The position numbers and the translations under genes were made by a program. From positions 2,666,001-2,730,000 of the forward strand of contig NZ_CP145732.1 of the NCBI RefSeq assembly GCF_036884845.1: 64,000 bases of DNA, in the 5' to 3' direction. Origin of the DNA: Pseudomonas sp. MAG733B (GTDB taxonomy: Bacteria > Pseudomonadota > Gammaproteobacteria > Pseudomonadales > Pseudomonadaceae). Of this stretch, positions 16,624 to 24,502 are shown one piece after another. How positions within the stretch are numbered: the stretch's first letter is position 1; each line of letters opens with the position of its first letter. The notes under the pieces are model-generated. The model was not told the DNA's origin. It was given only the letters and a program-made list of their open reading frames with translations, and ran no database searches.

Positions 16624-17646
16624 TCAGCTGTTGCTCTCGGTGAACTTCTCCAGGTAAAGGCGGCTTTGATCCAGGCCTTGCTGCTGACGCCAGTCCTTGA
16701 TCGACTCGACCATCGGCGGCGGGCCGCACAGGTACAGGTCGAACGGCTGGTCACGCAGCTCGGCCAACTCCAGATGTTCGGCGATGTAGCCGGTCTTGCC
16801 CGGCCAGTCGGGGTTGGGGTTGCTGACCACGGGCGTGAATCGGAACCCCGGGACCCTGGCGGCATAGGCCTCGATGCGTGAGATCTCGCACAAATCCTCG
16901 GCCTCGCGCACGCCGTAGTAGAGGTGTACCGGGTGACCGCAGCCTTGCTGCTCGGCGATTTGATCGAGCATGCCGAGGAACGCCGACAGCCCGGTGCCGC
17001 CGGCCACCATCACCAGCGGGCGGTCGATATGGCGCAAGTAAAAGGCACCCAGTGGCGCTTCCATGTGAATCACGTCACCGACCTGGCAGCGATCGCGCAC
17101 GTAGTCGGTCATCACGCCGCTGGGCAGCAGGCGAATGAGGAACTGCAGGTTGCTGCTGCCCGGTGCGCAGGCAAAGGAATACGAGCGCCGATGTTCGGTA
17201 CCGGGTACTTGCAGGCGTGCGTACTGGCCCGGCAGATAGTCCAGCGCCGCACCCGCAGCGCCGACTTCCACGTGCACGATGGCGGTGGTCGGGGAGACCT
17301 GGCGCACCTCGCTTACGGTGCCTTGCAAGCTGCTCGGGCCGTTGCTGCCGCAGAGGCTGGAATCGAAGTCGAAGTAGAACGCGGCATCCGACTGCACCCG
17401 CGTCTGGCAGCTCAGCACCTTGCGTTCAGCCAGGTCGCAGGCCGACAGCGCTTCATCGTCCACGTAGTCCTGGGTGTATTGCCCGGATTCACAGCGGCCC
17501 TGGCAGGTCGCGCAAACCCCTTCGCGACAGTCCAACGGAATCTTGATCCCGCTGCGCAGGGCCGCGTCGAGCAGGATTTCATTGTTCTGCACGTTGCAGA
17601 AGAGTGTTTTGCCGTCGGCGAAACTGAAGGCGACCTTGTACGTCAT
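16624..17646 (-). CDS. antC: Anthranilate 1,2-dioxygenase electron transfer component (reductase)
   Basis: A 340-residue reductase with an N-terminal 2Fe-2S domain (Cys40, Cys45, Cys48, Cys80; LDCREGVCATCQGRCESG), then an FAD domain with RRSYSFA and an NAD domain with AGGTGLSAFLGML and CGPPPMVESIKDW. Domain order and sequence (MTYKVAFSFADGKTL, DAAFYFDFDSSLC) match AntC/BenC closely. It carries electrons from NADH to AntAB. Start chosen at 17646, where the ferredoxin domain begins; 20 bases follow the end of antB. Confidence 0.94.
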   Translation of the reverse strand: MTYKVAFSFADGKTLFCNVQNNEILLDAALRSGIKIPLDCREGVCATCQGRCESGQYTQDYVDDEALSACDLAERKVLSCQTRVQSDAAFYFDFDSSLCGSNGPSSLQGTVSEVRQVSPTTAIVHVEVGAAGAALDYLPGQYARLQVPGTEHRRSYSFACAPGSSNLQFLIRLLPSGVMTDYVRDRCQVGDVIHMEAPLGAFYLRHIDRPLVMVAGGTGLSAFLGMLDQIAEQQGCGHPVHLYYGVREAEDLCEISRIEAYAARVPGFRFTPVVSNPNPDWPGKTGYIAEHLELAELRDQPFDLYLCGPPPMVESIKDWRQQQGLDQSRLYLEKFTESNS

Positions 17647-17665
17647 GAGCGTTAATCCGCAGGGT

Positions 17666-18157
17666 TCAGAGATGGTAGAAATCGAGTACGGAGTTGATCG
17701 TGTCGTTGAGCAGCACCACGTGCTTGCGGGCGATCTTCCAACTCTCGCCGTCGGGGCGCAGGCGGTAGGTGGCGCGGCCGAAGAATTGCTCGGCGGTCTG
17801 CATGCGGTAATACAGGGTGCTCCAGTTGACGCGCACCTCCAGCTCATCGTCTTGCAGCGGCGCGATGCGCACGTTGCTGATCAGATGCAAGGTGCGCGGC
17901 ATCGGAATGGTCGACGCGGCCTTGCCGGTGCGAATGCGGAACACCCGGTCTTCCAGGCCGCCCCGGTTGGGGTAATAGATCAGCGACATGCCTTTTTTTG
18001 GGTCGGTGGTGTAGACGTGCTCCGAATCCCATTGCGGCAGATGGAATTCGCTGTCGTCGCTGAACATGTCCAGGTAGGTGTCCCAGTCCTGGGCATCGCA
18101 GGCCTCGGCGTTGCGGTAAAGAAATTGCTCGATGCGGTATTGCAGTTGCGAATTCAT
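17666..18157 (-). CDS. antB: Anthranilate 1,2-dioxygenase small (beta) subunit
   Basis: A 163-residue small oxygenase subunit (MNSQLQYRIEQFLYRNAEACDAQDWDTYL... as key start, then HVYTTDPKKGMSLIYYPNRGGLEDRVFRI). It pairs with AntA. The ATG at 18157 has GAGG 7 bases upstream; a GTG two codons earlier overlaps the antA stop. Length and sequence fit AntB. Confidence 0.93.
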   Translation of the reverse strand: MNSQLQYRIEQFLYRNAEACDAQDWDTYLDMFSDDSEFHLPQWDSEHVYTTDPKKGMSLIYYPNRGGLEDRVFRIRTGKAASTIPMPRTLHLISNVRIAPLQDDELEVRVNWSTLYYRMQTAEQFFGRATYRLRPDGESWKIARKHVVLLNDTINSVLDFYHL

Positions 18158-18159
18158 GT

Positions 18160-19563
18160 TCACACCTCACGCAGTTTCAACGGTTGTTGTTCGGCCGCCT
18201 TGCGCGCCAGGCCTTCGAGCAAAAAGCGCTGCCAGTTGGCGTGCTGGTTGACGTACAGGCCTTCATGGGTGAACTCGGTGCCGGTCAGTGCCGGCGCGAT
18301 GCCAATGGCTTCGCTGTTGCGGGTGGCGCCTTTGACCCACTTGCCTTCGCCACGGGAAATATCGCTCCAGCGTTCCAGGCGGGCCTGGAAGCCACGTTGG
18401 GCTTCACGAAATTCCACCAGGTCATCCGGGGTGCCCATGCCAGACACGTTGAAGAAGTCTTCGAATTGGCGAATGCGGTTTTCCCGATCGGCATCCGACT
18501 CGCCGACCACGCCCAGGCAGAAGCTGTTGATCTCGGTTTTGTTCCAGGCCAGCGGGCGGATGATCCGCAGTTGCGAGCTGATCTGGTCGAGGAAGAACAT
18601 GCTCGGGTAGACGTTCAGGTTGCGCAGGCGATGCATCATCCACTCGGCCTTGCCCTGGCCGTGTTCCTTGACCAGGCGTGGCATGATGCTGGCGTAGCCG
18701 GGGCGCACGGCCGGGTTCGGCATGTCGCTGAACAGCACGCTGTGGCCGTTGTGGAACGCGAACCAGCCGTCGTCGGTTTCCTTGTCGCCGGCCCCCAGCT
18801 TGCTGTAGTCCAGGGTGTCGCCGGCGCTCAGGCCTTTTTCGGCGTTGACCTGCTGGCGGTGCTGCACGGTGGCCACGTAGTTGTAGTGGACAGTGCTGAC
18901 GTGATAACCGTCCAGGCCGTTCTCGTTCTGCAATTTCCAGTTGCCGTCGTAGGTGTAGGTCGACTTGCCCGGCAGCACTTCGAGCTGACCGGTAGGCGAC
19001 TGCGCCACCATCATGTCGAAGAACACTTTGGCGTCACCGAGGAAGTCTTCCAGGGTGTCGGTGCCCTCCACATTGAGGCTGACGAACACAAAGCCGTTGT
19101 AGCTTTCGATGCGGGCCTTTTTCAGGCCACGGGTGGCCTTGTCGAAGCCTTCGGAGTATTCGCCCGGCGCCTTGACCTTCACCAGTCGGCCGTCGCTTTT
19201 GTAGCACCAGGCGTGGAAGGGGCAGGTGAAGGTCGACTGATTGCCCTTGCCAACGCGGGTGAGGGTGGTGCCGCGGTGCTGGCAGGCGTTGATCAGTGCG
19301 TTGAGACGACCTTCACCGTCGCGGGTGATGATCAATGGTTGGCGTCCGGCGCGCATCGTCATGAAGTCGTGATTATTGGCGATCTCGCTTTCGTGGCAGG
19401 CGTAGATCCAGTTCTTCTCGAAAATCAGTTCCATTTCCAGATCGAACAATTCCGGGTCGGTAAACATGTCGCGGGCAATACGATAAACACCGTCTTCCGG
19501 GCGGAAGTCCAGGCAACTTTCTATATAACTTTTCCACTGTTCGACACTTCGTGCGGTTGTCAT
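18160..19563 (-). CDS. antA: Anthranilate 1,2-dioxygenase large (alpha) subunit
   Basis: A 467-residue Rieske oxygenase that converts anthranilate to catechol with loss of CO2 and ammonia. Rieske ligands are Cys94/His96 (ACQHRG) and Cys114/His117 (CPFHAWC); the iron site has Asp218, His221 and His226 (NGLDGYHVSTVHYNY). It starts MTTARSVEQWKSYIE as known AntA proteins do; the ATG at 19563 has GAGG 8 bases upstream. First gene of the minus-strand run that continues to 5553. The catechol product needs ortho-cleavage genes that are not in this window. Confidence 0.95.
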   Translation of the reverse strand: MTTARSVEQWKSYIESCLDFRPEDGVYRIARDMFTDPELFDLEMELIFEKNWIYACHESEIANNHDFMTMRAGRQPLIITRDGEGRLNALINACQHRGTTLTRVGKGNQSTFTCPFHAWCYKSDGRLVKVKAPGEYSEGFDKATRGLKKARIESYNGFVFVSLNVEGTDTLEDFLGDAKVFFDMMVAQSPTGQLEVLPGKSTYTYDGNWKLQNENGLDGYHVSTVHYNYVATVQHRQQVNAEKGLSAGDTLDYSKLGAGDKETDDGWFAFHNGHSVLFSDMPNPAVRPGYASIMPRLVKEHGQGKAEWMMHRLRNLNVYPSMFFLDQISSQLRIIRPLAWNKTEINSFCLGVVGESDADRENRIRQFEDFFNVSGMGTPDDLVEFREAQRGFQARLERWSDISRGEGKWVKGATRNSEAIGIAPALTGTEFTHEGLYVNQHANWQRFLLEGLARKAAEQQPLKLREV

Positions 19564-19923
19564 TTCCCAGTCCTCGGCCAATGGGCTAATTCATGGGTTC
19601 ATTTAATGCCTTGGTGGCTGGCAGGGTCTATCCGCTTAATAGTGGAAACCCATCCGGAAAATAAGCCCTGTAATTCGGCTATTACCGGTTTATCCCAGTA
19701 AACACTGGCTTCTGTCGCGCTTTTCGGCTGAGCAAGTGGCTATTTGTCGTTCAGTAACGGGATAGCCGCTGACGAACTTGTTACGGCTTAATTTCAATCG
19801 AAGCACCATCAGAGTGTCTCGCTGCAGGTCGCTGGAAACTGCCATTGCTCATGGCCTTGGGTTCCGTACCAAAAGTGCCTTCTATTCATGTGTTGCTAAA
19901 TAAGCAGCAGGGGAAGAAATAAT
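19564..19923. promoter_or_regulatory. Divergent control region between antA and the porin gene
   Basis: A 360-base gene-free region serving both directions. It contains an imperfect inverted repeat AGTGGCTAT (19735-19743) and ATAGCCGCT (19762-19770) with 18 bases between, and a further direct copy of GGCTATT at 19677-19683. AraC/XylS proteins usually bind two direct half-sites, so GGCTATT copies 61 bases apart or the inverted pair are candidate sites for the regulators encoded at 21434-23444. No confident -10/-35 pair was found. Confidence 0.4.
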
Positions 19924-21174
19924 ATGTTGCATAAAACTTGGTTAGTTCGGGGGGTTCAAACAGTTGGCTTGTTGACGCCATTGTTGGCACAAGCAGATGT
20001 GGTCAATGACAGCAAGCTGACGCTGGGTACGCGCAACTTTTACATCGATCGGGATTACAAAGAAAACGACCCGCCCCATTCGCGAGTAGGCAGCTGGACC
20101 CAGGGTTTCGACCTGCGTTTCGCCTCCGGCTATACCGAAGGCCCGGTGCAGTTCGGCCTCGATGCAGAGGCGCAATATGCCTTTCGCCTGGACGGCGGTG
20201 GCGGGCGCGGCGATGACACGATCATCCCTTACAGCCAGAGCCGCCAGGAGCAGGCCGATGAATACAGCCGCGGCGGTGTGACGTTGAAAATGCGCTACTC
20301 GAAAACCGAGCTGAAAGTCGGTGAGTTGCGGCCGTTTCTGCCCGTGGTGATCATTGACGATTCGCGCCAACTGGTCACGACCTACCGCGGTGCCTTGCTC
20401 GAATCCAAGGAAGTCGACCGTCTGACATTGACCGCCGGACGGCTGACGGAGATCGGCGCGCGTAACTCGTCCAACTACGAAAAGCTGTATTTGCAGACCG
20501 GCTCCGGCGTGCGCCATGGCAGCGACGGCCTTAACCTCGCCGGCGCCAGTTACGCCTTCACCCCATCGCTGACCGGCACCTACTTCTACGCGCAACTGGA
20601 AGATATCTACCAGCAGCACTACCTGGGTATCACTCATCTGGCGGATCTGGGTGACGGTTATGGGCTGAAGACCGACCTGCGTTACTTCAATAACAGCGAA
20701 GACGGTGAAGCCCTCTACGGCGATATCGACAACCGCTCCTACGGCGCCATGACCTCGCTGAAAAAGGGCGGGCACCGGTTCGGCGTGGGCTACCAGCGCA
20801 TGCTCGGTGATAGCAACTTCCCGACCCTGGGCGGTTATGTCCCGCAGCCGTTTCTGGTGAACTGGTCGCGGGTGGGATTCATCAAGCCCAACGAAAAATC
20901 CTGGCAACTGCGTTATGACTACGACTTTGCCGCCCTCGGCGTGCCGGGTCTGAACTTCATGACCCGCTACTTCAAGGGCACGTCGGTGGACCGTGGCGAC
21001 AACCTCAGTCAGGCAGCGGAGCAGGAGCGAAACCTGGTGCTGTCTTACGTGGTGCAAAGCGGCCCGCTCAAAGGCGTGGGCTTGGAGGCGGGCAATGTCG
21101 TCGCCAAATTCAGCCACGGCAATGACTGGGTGGAGAACCGCCTGATCACCACTTACACCTGGAAATTTTGGTAA
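19924..21174 (+). CDS. OprD-family outer membrane porin
   Basis: A 416-residue protein with a signal peptide ending in LLAQA followed by the OprD family opening VVNDSKLTLGTRNFYIDRDY. Further family features are SWTQGFDLRFASGYTEGPVQFGLDAEAQYAFRL (in parts), LKVGELRPFLPVV, DNRSYGAMTSLKKGGHRFGVGYQRM and the C-terminal TTYTWKFW with terminal aromatic residue for BAM insertion. Such 18-stranded porins admit small carboxylates; BenF-like members serve aromatic acids. It diverges from antA and probably lets the pathway substrate through the outer membrane. GGGGA lies about 9 bases before the ATG. Confidence 0.9.
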   Translation: MLHKTWLVRGVQTVGLLTPLLAQADVVNDSKLTLGTRNFYIDRDYKENDPPHSRVGSWTQGFDLRFASGYTEGPVQFGLDAEAQYAFRLDGGGGRGDDTIIPYSQSRQEQADEYSRGGVTLKMRYSKTELKVGELRPFLPVVIIDDSRQLVTTYRGALLESKEVDRLTLTAGRLTEIGARNSSNYEKLYLQTGSGVRHGSDGLNLAGASYAFTPSLTGTYFYAQLEDIYQQHYLGITHLADLGDGYGLKTDLRYFNNSEDGEALYGDIDNRSYGAMTSLKKGGHRFGVGYQRMLGDSNFPTLGGYVPQPFLVNWSRVGFIKPNEKSWQLRYDYDFAALGVPGLNFMTRYFKGTSVDRGDNLSQAAEQERNLVLSYVVQSGPLKGVGLEAGNVVAKFSHGNDWVENRLITTYTWKFW

Positions 21175-21217
21175 CGTCCTGCCCTCTAATCGAACGCGGT
21201 TGTGCGCTGAAGTGACG

Positions 21218-21241
21218 CCTTGGGTAGCGGATTACCCAAGG
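21218..21241. terminator. Hairpin after the porin gene
   Basis: CCTTGGGTA (21218-21226) and TACCCAAGG (21233-21241) form a perfect 9-bp stem with a 6-base loop. It has no T-tract, so it may be a weak terminator or a regulator-binding palindrome before the araC-type genes. Confidence 0.45.
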
Positions 21242-21433
21242 TGCTGATCATGACCGGCACCGTTGCTGTGCGTGCCAACGCCGCACAGCGCGTTCGATAT
21301 CCAGATAGTTTCCGATTACTAGCCAAAAAATGCGGATATCGCCTGTTCGCACCGGCTGGGCATAGCCCTTGCAAACGTAATGAGAATACGCGCCGAAGAG
21401 CGTGTCGATGTCCATTGCCGTGGGTGTACTGAG

Positions 21434-22447
21434 ATGACCGAACCAAATGTTGCCCAGTTTCGAGATATCCGCATAGATCGCTACGACCTGGCTGGTGCCC
21501 GTGCGTGGATGGCCGGTATTTGCGGGCCACACGAACTGCAGACCAGCCAGCCAAACCGGATTCAGTTTCACCACAAGGCCAATGTGTTCAAGTCCATGTC
21601 CACGACCTTGGGCCGGATGGAATACGGCACCGACGTGACCATCGGCGTCGAAGATGCCGAACACCTCAATTGCTACAGCCTGAGCCTGCCGATTCGCGGC
21701 GAACAGGAGTTGCTCAAGGACGGTCGCCGGCTGCATTCCAGCCAGGATCAGGGCCTGATCGTAACCCCGCACGAAACCCAGGCACTGACCATGGCCGGCG
21801 ACTGCCACAAGATTTCCGTGGTGATCACCCGCATGGCCATGCGCCAAACCCTGGAAGGCATGCTCCAGCGCCCGTTGGAAATGCCGGTGAAATTCGAGCC
21901 GGTGATGGACGCGGTCAACGGTGCCTCGGCCTCCTGGTGGCGGCTGGCCCGTTACTACATCGATGAGCTGGAGCGCGGTCAGGATCTGTTCAATCAAGTG
22001 TTCTTCACCCGCGATATCGAAAGCGCGCTGATCAAGGGCCTGATCCTTTCCCAGCCCAACAACTACAGCGCCGAACTGCGTGACCAATTGGGCGCCAAGT
22101 TGCCGTACTACCTGGTGCGCGCCAAGGACTTCATCGAAAGCAATGCCCGCGAAGACATGCACCTGGAAGACATCGAGGCGGCAGCAGGGGTGTCGCGCTT
22201 CAAACTGTTCGAAGGCTTTCGCAAGCACTTCGGCGTCTCGCCCATGGCTTACCTGAAAAAGTATCGCCTCGGCGCCGTACGCCAGGAAATCCTCGAAGAC
22301 GCTTCGGTGCGCAACATCTCGGTGATCGCGATGTGCTGGGGGTTCTCGCATCTGGGCCGGTTCGCCAGCGAGTACCGCAAGCTGTTCAACGAAACCCCCA
22401 GCGCCACTCTGCAACGCAGCGAAGCCCGTCGCAATCGGTCGCTTTGA
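21434..22447 (+). CDS. antR: AraC/XylS-family activator, probable AntR
   Basis: A 337-residue activator. The C-terminal 100 residues hold two helix-turn-helix motifs (MHLEDIEAAAGVSRFKLFEGFRKHFGVSPM, in parts, then NISVIAMCWGFSHLGRFASEYRKLFNETP). The N-terminal part is the ligand/dimer domain of the AraC-binding-like family seen in AntR, CbdS and AndR. Position beside antABC and the porin makes it the likely anthranilate-responsive activator. The ATG at 21434 was chosen; an in-frame ATG at 21380 would add 18 residues without a better ribosome site. One base separates it from the next regulator gene. Confidence 0.82.
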   Translation: MTEPNVAQFRDIRIDRYDLAGARAWMAGICGPHELQTSQPNRIQFHHKANVFKSMSTTLGRMEYGTDVTIGVEDAEHLNCYSLSLPIRGEQELLKDGRRLHSSQDQGLIVTPHETQALTMAGDCHKISVVITRMAMRQTLEGMLQRPLEMPVKFEPVMDAVNGASASWWRLARYYIDELERGQDLFNQVFFTRDIESALIKGLILSQPNNYSAELRDQLGAKLPYYLVRAKDFIESNAREDMHLEDIEAAAGVSRFKLFEGFRKHFGVSPMAYLKKYRLGAVRQEILEDASVRNISVIAMCWGFSHLGRFASEYRKLFNETPSATLQRSEARRNRSL

Positions 22448-22448
22448 G

Positions 22449-23444
22449 ATGACGACCTTACAAGCCGCCACCGCCAACAGCGTGGGCCTGAACTTGTCGC
22501 TGATGTGCCGCGAGCCGGTCTTCACCAGCCGCTCGGCGCAGGAAACCCAGCGCTTGATGGGGCAAGCGCTGGTGGAACATGAGCTGGATTGGCCACGGGG
22601 TGGCGTCGACACGGCGTTCTATCGCGGCCAGGTTGCCAGCTGCGAACTGTATGCGCTGCGTTACGGCGGCCAGGTAGAAATTCGGCCGCAGCCTTTCGAA
22701 GATTTCGTGCTGGTACAAATGCCGCTGCGCGGCAATGCCACCCTTGAGTCCGACGGCATGGGCTATGGCGTCAGCCCTGGAGAAGTGGCGATTCTGTCCC
22801 CGCGTGAACACGCGCGAGTGGTGTGGGAGGAGGGCTGTGAGCAACTGATCCTCAAACTGCCTCGGGCACTGATCGAGGCGAGCCAGCAAGTGCTGGCCGA
22901 TGACTTGCCGTCAGGCTTCACGTTGGCGCCGGTCAGTCGCCTGCAACGGCCACTGGCGATGCGCTGGTTTCGTCTGGTCAGCGAGTTGCTGGAGCACTTG
23001 CCCGGGGGCGAGGCGAGCGCAACGCCTTCGCGCTGGCTGCAGCATCTGGAGCAAAGCCTGCCGCTGTTTCTGCTCAGCCATTGTGGCGTTGCGCAGCAAG
23101 ACTCGCCTTCGCCGCGCCAGCCCACCCGCCAACTGCAAAAAATCGACAGCTGTATGCGCGAGCACCTTGCGCAGGGCATCAGCCTGGCTGAACTGGCGGT
23201 TGCCGCCGGGGTGAGCATTCGCAGCCTTAACACCTTATGCCAGCGCGAATACGGTCAAAGCCCGATGGACCGTTTGCGCGGATTACGGCTTGAAGCCGCG
23301 CGGGAATACTTGCTGGCGCGACCGCAGGCCAGCGTGACTGAGGTGGCGCTGGAGTTCGGGTTTGGGCATGTGGGGCGATTTGCCAATTACTATCGGCAAC
23401 GGTTTGGAGAGTTGCCCAGACAGACGATGAAGTCTCAGGCATGA
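22449..23444 (+). CDS. Second AraC-family transcriptional regulator
   Basis: A 331-residue AraC/XylS protein with C-terminal helix-turn-helix pair (ISLAELAVAAGVSIRSLNTLCQREYGQSPMDRLRGLRL, in parts, and ASVTEVALEFGFGHVGRFANYYRQRFGELP). The N-terminal domain (AraC-binding-like, FVLVQMPLRGNATLE, SPREHARVVWEEGCEQLILKLP) differs from that of the upstream AntR-like protein. It starts one base after the AntR stop (TGAGATG), so the two are co-transcribed. Likely role: sensing the substrate or an intermediate of the second oxygenase system; this is inference from position. Confidence 0.85.
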   Translation: MTTLQAATANSVGLNLSLMCREPVFTSRSAQETQRLMGQALVEHELDWPRGGVDTAFYRGQVASCELYALRYGGQVEIRPQPFEDFVLVQMPLRGNATLESDGMGYGVSPGEVAILSPREHARVVWEEGCEQLILKLPRALIEASQQVLADDLPSGFTLAPVSRLQRPLAMRWFRLVSELLEHLPGGEASATPSRWLQHLEQSLPLFLLSHCGVAQQDSPSPRQPTRQLQKIDSCMREHLAQGISLAELAVAAGVSIRSLNTLCQREYGQSPMDRLRGLRLEAAREYLLARPQASVTEVALEFGFGHVGRFANYYRQRFGELPRQTMKSQA

Positions 23445-23461
23445 GCAGGAAACGCGAGCAC

Positions 23462-23489
23462 AAAAAACCCGCCATAAGGCGGGTTTTTT
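23462..23489. terminator. Bidirectional rho-independent terminator
   Basis: AAAAAACCCGCC (23462-23473), loop ATAA, GGCGGGTTTTTT (23478-23489): a perfect 12-bp arm pair with A- and T-tracts. It can end both the regulator operon and the convergent tRNA-Asn transcript. Confidence 0.93.
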
Positions 23490-23521
23490 GTGGTCGGAGA
23501 TTTTGATCTCCGAACCGTGTC

Positions 23522-23597
<76 letters not shown>

Positions 23598-23827
23598 ATG
23601 GCGCCTATGTTACTGATTCAAAAAGAGAAGTCAAGCACCAGATGGCAACTCGACGGATTCATCGGGACGGACGGTGGTTTCTCGGCGATTGGCGGTTACC
23701 GGAATCGCCTCAGGGAGCTACCATGACCGCCCGGAAGTGGTTACACGCGCTGCCGGCCATTCGCCGAAAAGGTACGCGCCATGTCTCGCTTGACCACCAC
23801 AACACCCGAAACCAACGAGGTGCTCGC

Positions 23828-24058
23828 ATGAGCATCGCACAGATCAGCCTGCCCAAAGGCGTCGGCCCGCACGCTGAAAAACTCTTCGACGCGATCACTC
23901 AGGCCAGTACCGCTGATGAGTTGAATCGCGCGGGTGGCAAGGCCGAAGGGTTTGTTTTGGGGCTGGAAAGCACCAAGGCGATCAAAAGCCAGGTCGCCGA
24001 GTCGCTCTACGTCGCCTATGACGACGCCGCCAGCCAGCGCGCGACCGAACTGGCTTAA
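23828..24058 (+). CDS. Conserved small hypothetical protein
   Basis: A 76-residue acidic, probably helical cytosolic protein (MSIAQISLPKGVGPHAEKL..., AESLYVAYDDAASQRATELA). GAGG lies 7 bases before the ATG, which supports translation. No motif or signal peptide is seen and I do not recognise the family beyond similarity to small unnamed Pseudomonas proteins. Its stop overlaps the stop of the convergent membrane protein gene by 3 bases. The roughly 230 bases between the tRNA and this gene hold nothing else recognisable. Confidence 0.65.
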   Translation: MSIAQISLPKGVGPHAEKLFDAITQASTADELNRAGGKAEGFVLGLESTKAIKSQVAESLYVAYDDAASQRATELA

Positions 24059-24264
24059 CCGCCGAAGGTGATCGTGCCCATCATCAGTTTGGCGTAGAGC
24101 GCCGTGGCGCCCAGTTGCACCAGCCACAGCGCCAAACCGCCGAGAAACACGCCGGCAGCGACTTGCATCACCAGGTTATTGCCGCGTTTGGCCGCGGTGC
24201 GGGGGACGAAGCGATCCAGCTCATCCAGGTCATCGCGATCGGCGCGAAGGTCATCGTTTTTCAT
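24055..24264 (-). CDS. Small membrane protein, unknown function
   Basis: A 69-residue protein: a charged N-terminus rich in Asp/Arg (MKNDDLRADRDDLDELDRFV) and then one long hydrophobic segment (LVMQVAAGVFLGGLALWLVQLGATALYAKL), which should span the inner membrane with the N-terminus in the cytosol. Start at 24264 from the internal ATG; the ribosome site is weak. No family recognised. Confidence 0.6.
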   Translation of the reverse strand: MKNDDLRADRDDLDELDRFVPRTAAKRGNNLVMQVAAGVFLGGLALWLVQLGATALYAKLMMGTITFGG

Positions 24265-24302
24265 GTGGGTTCTCGCAGGAATTCCAGGGTGTACACAATA
24301 CC

Positions 24303-24394
24303 TGTAGGAGCGAGCCTGCTCGCGATGGCTGCAGCACATTCACCATCAACGGTGGCTGATACATCGCTATCGTGAGCAAGCTCGCTCCCACATT
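24303..24394. repeat. Paired REP element (GAGC-type)
   Basis: Two inverted copies: TGTAGGAGCGAGCCTGCTCG (from 24303) and GAGCAAGCTCGCTCCCACA ending near 24393, about 35 bases apart. This is a REP doublet of the kind dispersed between genes in P. fluorescens-group genomes. Confidence 0.85.
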
Positions 24395-24454
24395 TTGAAT
24401 TGTGTGGAGTTTAGAGGGCTCAGCCCGTGGTTTGAGATTTATCTGCGACAAATA

Positions 24455-24486
24455 AAAAACGGGAAGCCTTATGGCTTCCCGTTTTT
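24455..24486. terminator. Rho-independent terminator of tyrB
   Basis: AAAAACGGGAAGCC (24455-24468) pairs with GGCTTCCCGTTTTT (24473-24486); the minus-strand T-tract ends tyrB, 16 bases past its stop. Confidence 0.92.
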
Positions 24487-24502
24487 CGTATCACGACGCG
24501 AT

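Noticed and set aside
18184..19701. 505-codon open frame opposite antA
   Set aside because: It is antisense to a clear AntA gene and has no recognisable domain.
23642..23827. N-terminal extension of the small protein at 23828
   Set aside because: The open frame extends upstream, but composition changes and the only good ribosome site (GAGG) is directly before the ATG at 23828.
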